Source: CAWDPQ01 sp049642465
GTDB taxonomy: Bacteria; Acidobacteriota; Vicinamibacteria; Vicinamibacterales; 2-12-FULL-66-21
Direction: 5' to 3'
DNA length: 40,404 nucleotides
NCBI GenBank assembly: GCA_049642465.1
Contig: JBAROV010000246.1
Location: 1-40,404 of the forward strand
Positions 16,358 to 24,808 of this stretch are shown here, piece by piece. The notes beneath the pieces are model-generated. The model searched no databases. It was not told the origin of the DNA and saw only the letters and a list, made by a program, of their open reading frames with translations. The position numbers and the translations under genes were made by a program. Numbering within the stretch: position 1 is the first letter of the stretch; each line of letters begins with the position of its first letter.

Positions 16358-17005
16358 ATGCCATTCAAAACGCATACGGAAGGCGGGAGCTGGACTGGCG
16401 GCGGCACGGAGGTGCCGAACTGCAACACGGCGGAAGTCGCAGCGATTCGCGCGGCATTTGCGTTCCTGGTGAGATCCGGACAGCCGTGCGTGGCGGGCGT
16501 GCCAGGCCTCGGAGGCTTGGCGGGCTGCCTCGCCGGAAAAACCGAAGCATCCGTGTTTCTCGACTGTCGCGGATCGAGCTGTAACGGCGCGTTCGGTACC
16601 GCTCCGCTCGGCGGCAACGAGGTCAACATGTGCGATCCGGCGCTGCCGCCAAGCGGTGTGCAGGCGGACACGGATGTGACGCTGTTCCACGAGTTGATTC
16701 ACAGCTGCAACGGCATGGAGCTGGACTCGTGGAGCCTGGAAAACCATTGCTATCAAGGGCACGGGACGTTCGACCCGTCGGCCGATACCGTTCGTGGTTT
16801 CCAGGGCGAGACATCGGATGCGGGTACCGGCGACGGTTTGAGAGCCGGACGGTGGGTGGTGTGGGAGCCCACCACCGGCCGTGTGTTCGTCAAAGTCGAA
16901 ACCGGTGGAAGTTGGGCCTCGGGGCCCACCATTTCGCGAGGAACGGAGCTGAACGTGAACAACAATGCCTACATCCTCCGGCCCGCAGGCGGCAGCTGGG
17001 TCTGA
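16358..17005 (+). CDS. HExxH zinc metallopeptidase, M91-like
   Basis: This is a 215-residue protein with the zinc motif HELIH at 111-115 and acidic candidates for the third ligand shortly after (E121 and E128 in GMELDSWSLENHC). Eight cysteines (22, 44, 57, 70, 75, 92, 117, 131) cluster in the N-terminal two thirds and could form disulfides, though no signal peptide is visible. An isolated HELxH with a short follow-on segment is reminiscent of the M91 family (NleD-type effectors), which I suggest only tentatively. The C-terminus (RVFVKVETGGSWASG, NNNAYILRPAGG) is beta-rich and echoes the N-terminal GGSWTGG. The gene starts 10 bases after the small protein and overlaps the P450 by one base. A protease in such an operon is unusual and its substrate is unknown. 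Confidence 0.75.
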   Translation: MPFKTHTEGGSWTGGGTEVPNCNTAEVAAIRAAFAFLVRSGQPCVAGVPGLGGLAGCLAGKTEASVFLDCRGSSCNGAFGTAPLGGNEVNMCDPALPPSGVQADTDVTLFHELIHSCNGMELDSWSLENHCYQGHGTFDPSADTVRGFQGETSDAGTGDGLRAGRWVVWEPTTGRVFVKVETGGSWASGPTISRGTELNVNNNAYILRPAGGSWV

Positions 17006-18156
17006 TGACGTGGAAGACCTGGCTGCTCAGGCGCATCCACGCCGACCCCTATCGGTACTATGAGTGGATCCGCCGATTCCGCCCGCTCGTACGAGTCGAG
17101 CCGCTCGCATGTTGGGTCGTGACGCGTACCCCGGACGTTGTGCGCGTCCTGAAAGATCCCGAACGATTCTCCTCACGGGTGATGGCGGCGGCGGATCCCT
17201 ATCTCCTCGGTGCCGATCCGCCAGAGCACGCGCGCGTACGTCGCGCGCTGCAGCGCGCCCTCGGCAACGCATCGTCTCCGTCACTCGAGCAGGCTGCAGA
17301 ACGCGTGGCGGACGACTTCGACGCGCGGGTGCGAGACGCCCGCGAGATCGATCTGATGTCGGATCTCGCCGCGCCTCTGCCCATCGTCGTGATGGCTTCA
17401 ATCCTCGGCGTTGACCAGCGCCAGCATCAGCAGTTCGCAGAATGGTCCCACGCAGTCGTAGCCGAATCATCCAGGCTGCCTGGCACGGCGGTTCCCGATG
17501 GGACGCGTGAGAAGGTCGCTCAGTTCGACGACTTCGTCGGCGGCTTGATCACGGAACGGCAGCGGCGGCCGGGAAAAGACGCGATCAGCACGTTGCTGTC
17601 GGGTACGCCGGAGGATCGGCTGACCGCGCTCGAGGCGAAGAGCCTCGTCCGTCTGTTGTTGATCGCCGGCAATGAAACCACGACTCACTTGATTGGCAAT
17701 GCGTTTCTGGCCCTGGCCAGGGGGAACGCGTCAGTGAGCGCTCCTGACAGCGCGAGTCGCGTGGAACGCGTGGTCGAGGAAACGCTTCGCTATGACCCCC
17801 CCGTTCAGTTCCTGATGCGGGTTACGACACGTGAAACGGCTATGGCTGGAACGCAGCTGCCCACAGGCGCGATGGTCATGACGCTCCTGGGCGCCACAGG
17901 GCGCGATGCGCGACAGCACGCACATCCACATCGGTTCGACTCGAACCGTGCGTCGTCCACGCATCTGGCATTCGGTGTTGGGCCGCATGCCTGTCCGGGA
18001 GCTTCACTCGCGCGCATGGAAGCGCGCGTGGCCTTGAATCGAGCAATTCGTGCGTTACCAAAACTCCGGTTGGCGAAACGGCCGGGTGCCCTGGTCCGGA
18101 GTCAGTCACTTCAGTTGCGTGGACTGCAACATTTATGGGTCGAGGTAGGAAGGTGA
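17005..18156 (+). CDS. cytochrome P450
   Basis: This is a 383-residue soluble bacterial P450 with all hallmark motifs. The I-helix oxygen-binding segment is AGNETTTH (221-228), the K-helix ExxR is E259-T-L-R262, and the heme-binding loop is FGVGPHACPG with the thiolate Cys330. Length and the absence of a membrane anchor fit class I P450s that use separate ferredoxin and reductase, neither of which is in the window. The ATG overlaps the preceding stop (TGATG), so it is translationally coupled to the peptidase gene. In this operon it is the obvious oxidative tailoring enzyme for an isoprenoid product (inference). A longer open frame upstream overlaps the peptidase in another frame and is not coding. 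Confidence 0.95.
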   Translation: MTWKTWLLRRIHADPYRYYEWIRRFRPLVRVEPLACWVVTRTPDVVRVLKDPERFSSRVMAAADPYLLGADPPEHARVRRALQRALGNASSPSLEQAAERVADDFDARVRDAREIDLMSDLAAPLPIVVMASILGVDQRQHQQFAEWSHAVVAESSRLPGTAVPDGTREKVAQFDDFVGGLITERQRRPGKDAISTLLSGTPEDRLTALEAKSLVRLLLIAGNETTTHLIGNAFLALARGNASVSAPDSASRVERVVEETLRYDPPVQFLMRVTTRETAMAGTQLPTGAMVMTLLGATGRDARQHAHPHRFDSNRASSTHLAFGVGPHACPGASLARMEARVALNRAIRALPKLRLAKRPGALVRSQSLQLRGLQHLWVEVGR

Positions 18157-18162
18157 CTGCGG

Positions 18163-18594
18163 TTATTCTCGAAACTGCCAAAGCACAATGACGCCGCGCG
18201 TCATAGGCAGCTCCTGTGCAACCGCCTTCGCAACGTACTCGCCGAGCAGGGCCGCTTTCGCGTAGGGCGCAGCTTCGTGCTGTGTCAGGTTGGCCTGCCA
18301 GTCCATCGGGCTTTCCTTCGCGCGGTTCGAGACGCGAAGCCTGATCTTTTCTCCGTCGCGTTCGATGGTGACTTCACGGCTGATGTCCAGGGCGGCATCG
18401 CGGTCGCTGATTCGGATCCGAAGACGACCACTACGCCCGCGCTCTGAGGGAGTGAGCTCGATGGTGCCCTTGCGGCCGTTCGCGTCGAGAAAGCTCCCGC
18501 TCCATGCGGGCCTGGCGACCTGCTGTCGAGCGTGCAGGGGGGACAGGAGAAACAAGACTGACACCGCGACTGCGAGACCGCGCAGATATTTCAT
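18163..18594 (-). CDS. exported small protein, paralogue of 15982-16347
   Basis: This is a 143-residue protein with a clear signal peptide (KYLRGLAVAVSVLFLLSPLHA, cleavage near HA-R). The mature part parallels the cluster protein at 15982-16347: WSGSFLDANGRKGTIEL, VTIERDGEKIRLRVS, DWQANLTQ, PYAKAALLGEY and LPMTRGVIVLWQF. It converges on the P450 gene with only six bases between the stops. The pair could be one extracytoplasmic and one cytoplasmic version of the same binding fold. The family is unrecognised. Confidence 0.75.
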   Translation of the reverse strand: MKYLRGLAVAVSVLFLLSPLHARQQVARPAWSGSFLDANGRKGTIELTPSERGRSGRLRIRISDRDAALDISREVTIERDGEKIRLRVSNRAKESPMDWQANLTQHEAAPYAKAALLGEYVAKAVAQELPMTRGVIVLWQFRE

Positions 18595-18659
18595 CGATCG
18601 CCTATGTCAATCTTAGTGGATTATTCGACGCGCGGAGGCGCGCCGGACATTCTGCGTCA

Positions 18660-19679
18660 TCACCGACCGACTGGATGCACCTCGCGGTAACACACGACCG
18701 CATCGTATGAATCCGCCCAATAAAGCAGGCTGGCGTCGCTGGTCGAGAGTTGTTCCCGCGGGATCTGATGAAGCGCGCGCCGGATGGGTCGCAGATCGAA
18801 GAGCGATGCCGGGTATCGCGCAGCCGCCGCGAGCGCGCCAAATCCTGCGTCGTCCTTCGTTTGATCCAGGTCCTGGAGGCCGAACAGATTGATCTTGCCT
18901 CCCGCCGCGAAGAGCACGACGTGAAAGGATTGGAGACCCTCGGCAGCCGCCAACTCGGCGATGAAATTGCCGAGTGTCGAGACCCCGCGTTGATCGATGC
19001 CGCGATGCAGGTGATTCTGTCCGAAGACCGTCATGACTTTGGACCTGCCGCCTGCCGCCCGATAGTGCGCAAGGAAGAACTCCTTCATCACCGCCTCGCG
19101 TCGAACGGAGGCAGCAAGGCGATCGTTGCCTTGACGGTGGGCTCTCTCAGCTTCGACTTCCAGGGTCTTGATCACTTGCCGGCGCAGCGATATGCCACCG
19201 GGTGCGCTGTCCTTGACGTCACCCATCGTGCGGGCAAGATCCAGCAGTCGGGATGCCAGCGTGCGCTGGTAGCCATCCTTCGTCAGCTCCACCATTGACT
19301 GCAGTGCGCCGTCTCGAGGATTCGCCTCCGCCAGTGCACGAATGAGCGAATGCGGTTGCAGCTCCTCGATGTCGCTGCCGCGCACGTGAGCCAGCTTCAG
19401 CCAACTCGCAGCCCACGGGCTCATCTCTGCGGCGAGGTATTGGTAGCCGATGCTCGGCCACAATGAATCCACCAGCGCTGGCGTCTCTTTGTCACCGTGG
19501 AGTCCACCGATGAGAAAGAAGGAGGCGGTGCTGGCTTCCTTCTCGAGCAGCGCCTTGCCTTCGGTGGCGAGATCGTACTGATGAAGTTTGAGCAGGCTGG
19601 AAATGGATGGATCGGTCTGACCCTGCGACTGAATCTGAACATCGAACGCCAGCGCCAACGCAATCAGGACCGTCCACAT
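18660..19679 (-). CDS. exported hypothetical protein, possibly EreA/ChaN-like
   Basis: This is a 339-residue protein starting MWTVLIALALAFDVQIQSQ, a signal peptide. In-frame starts upstream add 42 residues that cover the intergenic region and are not favoured. The segments FLIGGLHGDKETPALVDSLW, YLAAEMSPWA and KVMTVFGQNHLHRG place His and Glu residues in a pattern reminiscent of the erythromycin-esterase/ChaN/TraB group, but the match is weak. It follows the formate dehydrogenase operon by about 137 bases in the same direction, so cotranscription is possible. No functional link to formate is evident. Confidence 0.7.
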   Translation of the reverse strand: MWTVLIALALAFDVQIQSQGQTDPSISSLLKLHQYDLATEGKALLEKEASTASFFLIGGLHGDKETPALVDSLWPSIGYQYLAAEMSPWAASWLKLAHVRGSDIEELQPHSLIRALAEANPRDGALQSMVELTKDGYQRTLASRLLDLARTMGDVKDSAPGGISLRRQVIKTLEVEAERAHRQGNDRLAASVRREAVMKEFFLAHYRAAGGRSKVMTVFGQNHLHRGIDQRGVSTLGNFIAELAAAEGLQSFHVVLFAAGGKINLFGLQDLDQTKDDAGFGALAAAARYPASLFDLRPIRRALHQIPREQLSTSDASLLYWADSYDAVVCYREVHPVGR

Positions 19680-19816
19680 GCGGCGGAAGTATGGCACAGA
19701 GGCACGGGAGTGTTTACCGCCGAAAGAGCACCATCCAACCGGACCGGATTCAATGTCGGTTGGTGCTTGAACTGGAGCGAGGAAAATGGGCGCCTCCCCC
19801 GACAAAGTAGCTCGAT

Positions 19817-20554
19817 CTAAGCTCGGGTGGTCCCCTCACGCGCTTGCTCGTAGTCCGCACGCGGATCGCGCCCCGTGGCCCGCCGGTACCATGCCGGATG
19901 ATGCGTCCACGCCCAGCGCCGGTCGACCGTGCCGCGCGTCATCGACTTGAACGTGCCTGGCTGCGCCGCCGTGGCTTCATAGAGGTGAACGATGAAGCCC
20001 AGAAGCATCAGCAGCGCAGCGATGTCGTGCAGCACGTAAGCGATCGATGTCGACGCGCGCCCGAATGTTTTCGGGAACCACAAGGGGAAACCTGAGAGGA
20101 GAAACACCACGGCGCTCGCGACGATGGCCCAGAAATACACCTTCTGTCCGCCGTTGAAGAAGTCGACATACTCCGGCTCGACGGGCTCGGCATTCGTGAC
20201 ATACGTTCTGATGTGCTTCATCCATCGGCGATCGTCCGCGGTCCACTTCATTGGTTCCAGCCAGTTCAGGAGCTGCAGCGCGAACGCCACGACGAAGCCG
20301 AGGCTGAACCACGGATGCAGCATCTGCGTCATCGGTCCGCCGCCGAAGAGTGGAGTCAGGCCGCGATAGAGCCAGGGACTGTAAAGCGCAAACCCGGACA
20401 TTAGCGCGAGGGTGAAGAAGATCGCGACGGTCCAGTGGATCACCCTCGTGTAGACCGGATGCCGCACCAGTTCGTTGTCGCGCACGACCGTGCGTCCGTA
20501 CCCTCCGACGCGGCGGCGGGCCGCTTCGTCGAAGCGCTCGATGGCGCTGCTCAC
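19817..20554 (-). CDS. fdnI: formate dehydrogenase gamma subunit, cytochrome b556
   Basis: This is a 245-residue integral membrane subunit with four hydrophobic segments. They start at HWTVAIFFTLALMSGFALYS, then HPWFSLGFVVAFALQLLNW, YFWAIVASAVVFLLSGFPLWF and IAALLMLLGFIVHLYEA. Conserved His residues (VIHW, LHPW, LHD, VHLYEA) are the expected ligands for two b hemes that pass electrons to quinone. It starts with GTG overlapping the beta-subunit stop by four bases (GTGA), so it is coupled to the beta subunit. It is the last subunit gene of the fdhE-alpha-beta-gamma operon. It matches the respiratory (nitrate-inducible or aerobic) type rather than the formate-hydrogenlyase type, which lacks this subunit. 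Confidence 0.93.
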   Translation of the reverse strand: MSSAIERFDEAARRRVGGYGRTVVRDNELVRHPVYTRVIHWTVAIFFTLALMSGFALYSPWLYRGLTPLFGGGPMTQMLHPWFSLGFVVAFALQLLNWLEPMKWTADDRRWMKHIRTYVTNAEPVEPEYVDFFNGGQKVYFWAIVASAVVFLLSGFPLWFPKTFGRASTSIAYVLHDIAALLMLLGFIVHLYEATAAQPGTFKSMTRGTVDRRWAWTHHPAWYRRATGRDPRADYEQAREGTTRA

Positions 20555-21414
20555 GGCGCCGGCTCCTTCGGCCCTTCCGTGATGTAGTGGAAGAACGCCA
20601 CGGGCGCGGCCAACAGGGCCAGCAGCAGGCCCATGGGCTTGGCGGCGCGTTTCCAGATCGTGTAGGCGGGCGGGATAGTCGGGTTTGCCGGCAACCCGCC
20701 GTACAGCTCCGGCTTCGTCGCATCGTGCAGCACGTAAATGACGTGCGTGCCGCCGACCGCCGGCGGATCGTACACGCCGGCGTTGGCAAATCCTGACTGC
20801 TCACGCAACTGCTGCGCTCGGGCGTCTGCAAGCGCCCGCATGTCGGCCTTCGTCCCGAACTTCAAGCAGCCCGTCGGGCACGCCTTGATACAGGCCGGCT
20901 CTAGGCCCTGTCCGACGCGATCGGAGCACAGCGTGCACTTGTAGACCTTCTTCGTCGAGCTGTTGAACTTTGGAATGTCGAAGGGACATCCCGACACGCA
21001 GTACTGACAGCCGATGCAGTTCTCCTGCTGGAAATCGACGATGCCGTTGGTGTACTGGACGATCGCACCTTCAGCCGGGCAGGCGCGCAAGCAGCCGGGA
21101 TCCTCGCAGTGCATGCACTGGTCCTTGCGCATGAGCCACATGAACGTCCCGTCATCGCGCTGGTGTTCGTTGAACTTGATCAGGTTCCAGTAGTTCCACG
21201 ATGTCGCGGGCATCGTCTGGTAGGTGTTGTCGAACGTCGTCTGCTGGAACGGCATGTCGTTCCACTCGACGCACGCGACTTCGCAGGCCTTGCAGCCGAT
21301 GCACGTGGTGACGTCGATGTACTTGCAGACGTCCTCCTCGCGCTGTACGCCGCGTCCTGGAATCGGACCGCTGTGCGCGGAGATCGCTTTGATCTGCAAG
21401 GTTCCGCTCGGCAT
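20551..21414 (-). CDS. fdnH: formate dehydrogenase beta subunit, 4Fe-4S ferredoxin type
   Basis: This is a 287-residue electron-transfer subunit. Four cysteine clusters are seen: CIGCKACEVACVEW, CMHCEDPGCLRACP, CIGCQYCVSGCP and CTLCSDRVGQGLEPACIKAC. They hold four 4Fe-4S centres that carry electrons from the alpha subunit to cytochrome b. The C-terminal hydrophobic helix (MGLLLALLAAPVAFFHYITEG) anchors the subunit in the membrane, as in FdnH. The start MPSGTLQIKAIS at 21414 lies five bases after the alpha stop; a much longer open frame upstream overlaps the alpha gene and is not used. Confidence 0.95.
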   Translation of the reverse strand: MPSGTLQIKAISAHSGPIPGRGVQREEDVCKYIDVTTCIGCKACEVACVEWNDMPFQQTTFDNTYQTMPATSWNYWNLIKFNEHQRDDGTFMWLMRKDQCMHCEDPGCLRACPAEGAIVQYTNGIVDFQQENCIGCQYCVSGCPFDIPKFNSSTKKVYKCTLCSDRVGQGLEPACIKACPTGCLKFGTKADMRALADARAQQLREQSGFANAGVYDPPAVGGTHVIYVLHDATKPELYGGLPANPTIPPAYTIWKRAAKPMGLLLALLAAPVAFFHYITEGPKEPAP

Positions 21415-21419
21415 CGGCG

Positions 21420-24400
21420 CTAAACCTTCTCCAGCTTCACGAGAAATCCTTTGTACTCCGGCGTATACGCGTTCGGATCGCTGACGGTTGGAGACAGCAG
21501 GTTCGCCGAATCGAGTGATGTGTGACCGGCGTCTTCGGCAATCCCGCGATAGCCCCAATGGATTGGGACGCCGATCTGGTACGTTTTCGTGCCGTCGATG
21601 ATCATCGGCTTGATGCGCCGCGTCACCATCGCCTTCGCGACATACGCCGCGCGCGCGCTTGTCACTCTGACGCGCTCGCCTCCCCGGAGGCCGATCTCGT
21701 CGGCCAGCTCCGCGGGTATCTCGACGAATGGCTCGGGGACGAGCTCTACGTTCATCGGGTTGTTCTTTGTCCAGTAGTGATAGTGCTCGGTGAGCCGGTA
21801 CGTGGTGCAAACGATGTTGTATCCGCCCGCCGGTTCGCCGTACTTGTCGAACGGCGAGTTCATCTTTCTGGTGACGGGATTGGTCGATTGCGCCGGATGC
21901 AGCGGATTTGCGACAGGGCTTTCAATCGGCTCGTAGTGTTCGGGGAAAGGGCCTTCCGCAAACGCCGAAAGCGGCGCAAACAGGCGGCCGATGCCCTCCG
22001 GATTCATGATGAACGGGCCCATATGATCCGCTGGCTTCGAATCCAGCTTGAAGTCCGGCACGTCGTTGCCGATCCATCTTCCTGCGGCCTCGTTCCACCA
22101 GACCTGCCGCCGGTCCGGATCCCACGGCTGTCCCGACACATCACAGGACGCCCGGTTGTAGAGCACGCGGCGGTTGGCTGGCCACGACCACGCCCAGTTG
22201 GGAAAGATCCCGAGGCCGGACGGGTCCTCCGTGCCGCGGCGGGCCGTGAGGTTGCCGGCTTCGGTCCACGACCCGCTGTACAGCCAGTTGCCGCACAGCG
22301 TGGTGCCGTCGTCTTTCAACCAGGCAAAGCCTGGCAACTGTTGCCCCGCTTTAATCGGCTGCGCCCCCTGTCCCGTGGGATCCGTGAGATCGGCCAGTGC
22401 CTGACCGTTGATCTCTCGAGCGACTTCGGCCAGAGCAGGGTGACTGGGTTGGGTGTATGGCCAGCGCGCGTTGAGGATGGGATCGGGGTACTTGCCGCCG
22501 TCGGCCCGGTATAAGTCGCGGACCTTCAGAAAAATCTGCGCGAGGATGTCTTGATCGAGGCGTGCCTCGCCCGGCGGCGGAAGCGCCGCGTTCTTCCATT
22601 GGAGCCAGCGCGCCGAGTTCACGAACGTGCCGTCCTTTTCTGCGAAGCCGGCGCATGGCAGGCGGTAGACCGTCGTCTGGATGCTCTTCATCTCGTCGGC
22701 GCTGGTGCCGGGCGCACGCCAGAACTCGCTCGTCTCGTCGGGGTAGATCTCACCGACGACGAGCCAGTCCGTTTTCTTGAGCGCGGCGATGTTCTTCCGC
22801 GAATTCGGTCCGATTTGGACGCCGTTCATGCCGAACGCGAGCACCCCCTTGATGCTGCCGGCGTACATGTCGTCCCACATCTGCGACCACGAATAATTTC
22901 GATCGATCTTGGGCAGGTAGTGGAAGGCCCAGTCGTTGGCCTTCGTCGCCGCATCGCCATACATCGCCTTCAGAAACGAGACGGCGAACTTCGGTGTGTT
23001 GGACCAGTAGTTGTAGGACTGCCACTCGCCGGGGTTCGAAGCAGTCGGCGTTATTCGCTCGAGGTAGGTGGCGATATCCACATCGTCAGGACTCGGCATC
23101 TTGAGATAACCGGGAAGGATGTCGAAGACGCCGGCAAGATCAGTCGCTCCCTGTATGTTCGCGTGGCCGCGCAGCGCGTTGACGCCGCCGCCCGCCCGGC
23201 CGACATTGCCCAACAGCAGTTGGAGGATTGCCGCTGTTCGGATTATCTGTGTCCCGAAGGTGTGCTGCGTCCAGCCGACCGCATAAATGATCGTCGAGAC
23301 CTTCTTCATGTCGCCGTTTATTCGAACCGATGTGAAGAGATCCGCCGCTTTCAGGAACTGGTCTTTCGGGATGCCGGTGATCCGCTCGACCATCTCGGGC
23401 GTATAGCGAGAGTATTGCTGCTTCAAGAGTTGAAACACGCAGCGCGGATGCTGCAGCGTCGGGTCGTAGGCGACATTGGCAGGCAAGGACGGCGGCTTGC
23501 CATGCGCCGCAGCCGGTCCGCCGGTATGGGATCCGGCTGCCCCGGCTTTCGCGCCGCCGGGTCCCTGCGCGCCGTAGCCAAGACCGGTGAGCGGCTGCGA
23601 GGATTTCGCTGACGGCGGCGCGCCGCTCGGCGACGGCCCGGGCGCCTGGGACATCGCCGTCCGGCCGCCGCCCTTTGCCGTTCCAGAGGCCGCCGCCGCA
23701 ATCTGCTGCGCGCTGACTCGTCCGCCGGCTTCGTAGTTCCAGGTCGCCTTGTCGTAGATCTGCGTGGACGGATCGAAGCCGGAGTACAAGCCGTCCTCCG
23801 GCAGTTTGAATCCTTCATGAACGATAAAGGAGGCGTTGGTGTAGTCGACGAGGTAGTCCCGGGCGATGCGATCCCGGACGATCGCATGATTGATCAACCC
23901 GCCGAGGAAGGCGATGTCGCTGCCGGCTCGAATCTGCAGGAACAGGTCCGCACTCGCTGCGGTCCGGGTAAACCGCGGATCGACGACGATCATCTTCGCG
24001 TTGCGATGGAGCTTGGCTTCAATCGGCCACTTGAAGCCGCACGGGTGGTTCTCGGCCGGATTGCCACCCATGATCAACATCAGGTCGGTGTTCTTGATGT
24101 CGATCCAGCCATTGGTCATGGCGCCGCGTCCGAATGTGGGCCCCAAACTGGAGACCGTTGGCCCGTGTCAAACCCGGGCCTGGTTTTCCAGGTAGCAGAC
24201 CCCCAGGCTGCGCATTGTCTTGACGACGAGATAGTTGAATTCGTTGGTGTCGGTGCACCCACCGTTCCACGCGATGCCTTCGCAGCGGTTGACCGTGCGG
24301 CCGCGCGGGTCGCGTTCGACGAACGTGGCGTCGCGCGTCTTCTTGACCCAGCGGCTGATCTCGTCGATTGCCTGATCCCATCCGATGTCCTCCCACCGAT

Positions 24401-24749
24401 CGGTACCGGGGCGACGAACCTGCGGCTTCAGCAGCCGGCGCGGATTCAGGATGTCCTGCTCGAGCGACGACCCCTTGGGGCACAGCGTTCCGCGGTTGAT
24501 TGGGTGATCGGGGTCGCCTTCGACGTGGACGACCTGCGGGACGGCATTCTTCGCTTTGTCGCCCAGCGTGTGAATGATCACGCCGCAGCTGACGGAGCAG
24601 TAGGGGCAGGTGCTGCGCGTTTCCGTGGTGCGTGAAATCTTGAGCGTGCGCGCCTGTGCGCGAATGGGCGTGACGTCGAAGCCGAAAGCCGTGACAGCCG
24701 CCCCGGTCGCGAGCGAATGCTGCAGGAAAGTCCGTCGGGAGATCGCCAT
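21420..24749 (-). CDS. fdnG: formate dehydrogenase alpha subunit, selenocysteine and molybdopterin enzyme
   Basis: This 1109-residue protein is read through an in-frame TGA at 24168-24170 as selenocysteine 194. The flanks ENQARV-(Sec)-HGPTVSSLGPTFGRGAMT match respiratory FdnG, where Sec ligates the molybdenum and oxidises formate. The start MAISRRTFLQ has a twin-arginine signal and a GGAGG ribosome-binding site five bases upstream. The 4Fe-4S cluster is CPYCSVSCG (48-56) plus CPKG near 92. Compared with the about 1015-residue E. coli enzyme, an extra Gly/Ala/Pro/Ser-rich insertion of about 80 residues lies at 341-423. A hairpin right after the UGA fits a bacterial SECIS. Standard gene callers split this gene in two. 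Confidence 0.96.
23480..23729 (-). other. low-complexity insertion within the alpha subunit
   Basis: This is a stretch of about 80 residues between YDKATWNYEAGGR and NVAYDPTLQHPRCVF, made almost only of Gly, Ala, Ser, Pro, Gln and Lys (for example GTAKGGGRTAMSQAPGPSPS). It replaces a short loop in the E. coli enzyme and keeps the reading frame, so it is probably a surface linker. Confidence 0.75.
24138..24170 (-). promoter_or_regulatory. SECIS-like hairpin after the fdnG UGA codon
   Basis: In the mRNA, UGA is followed by CAC and then a hairpin. GGGCC pairs with GGCCC (24160-24164 with 24138-24142), and AAC pairs with GUU above a three-base bulge. The apical loop is GGUCUCCA. The GGUC in the loop and the distance from the UGA resemble E. 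coli fdhF/fdnG SECIS elements, which SelB recognises to insert selenocysteine. The sel genes are not in this window. Confidence 0.8.
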
Positions 24750-24808
24750 CTGTACCTCCGAGACACGACCACCGTGGAACTCGCAGAACATACCACAGCC
24801 GCCAATCG

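Noticed and set aside
16630..17004. Longer N-terminal extension of the P450 frame
   Set aside because: It overlaps the HELIH peptidase in another frame and has no P450 features; the ATG at 17005 fits the family's length.
24146..24170. Apparent stop codon splitting the formate dehydrogenase alpha gene into two open frames
   Set aside because: The frame is continuous, and the flanking residues and hairpin match known Sec insertion sites, so this is not a pseudogene.
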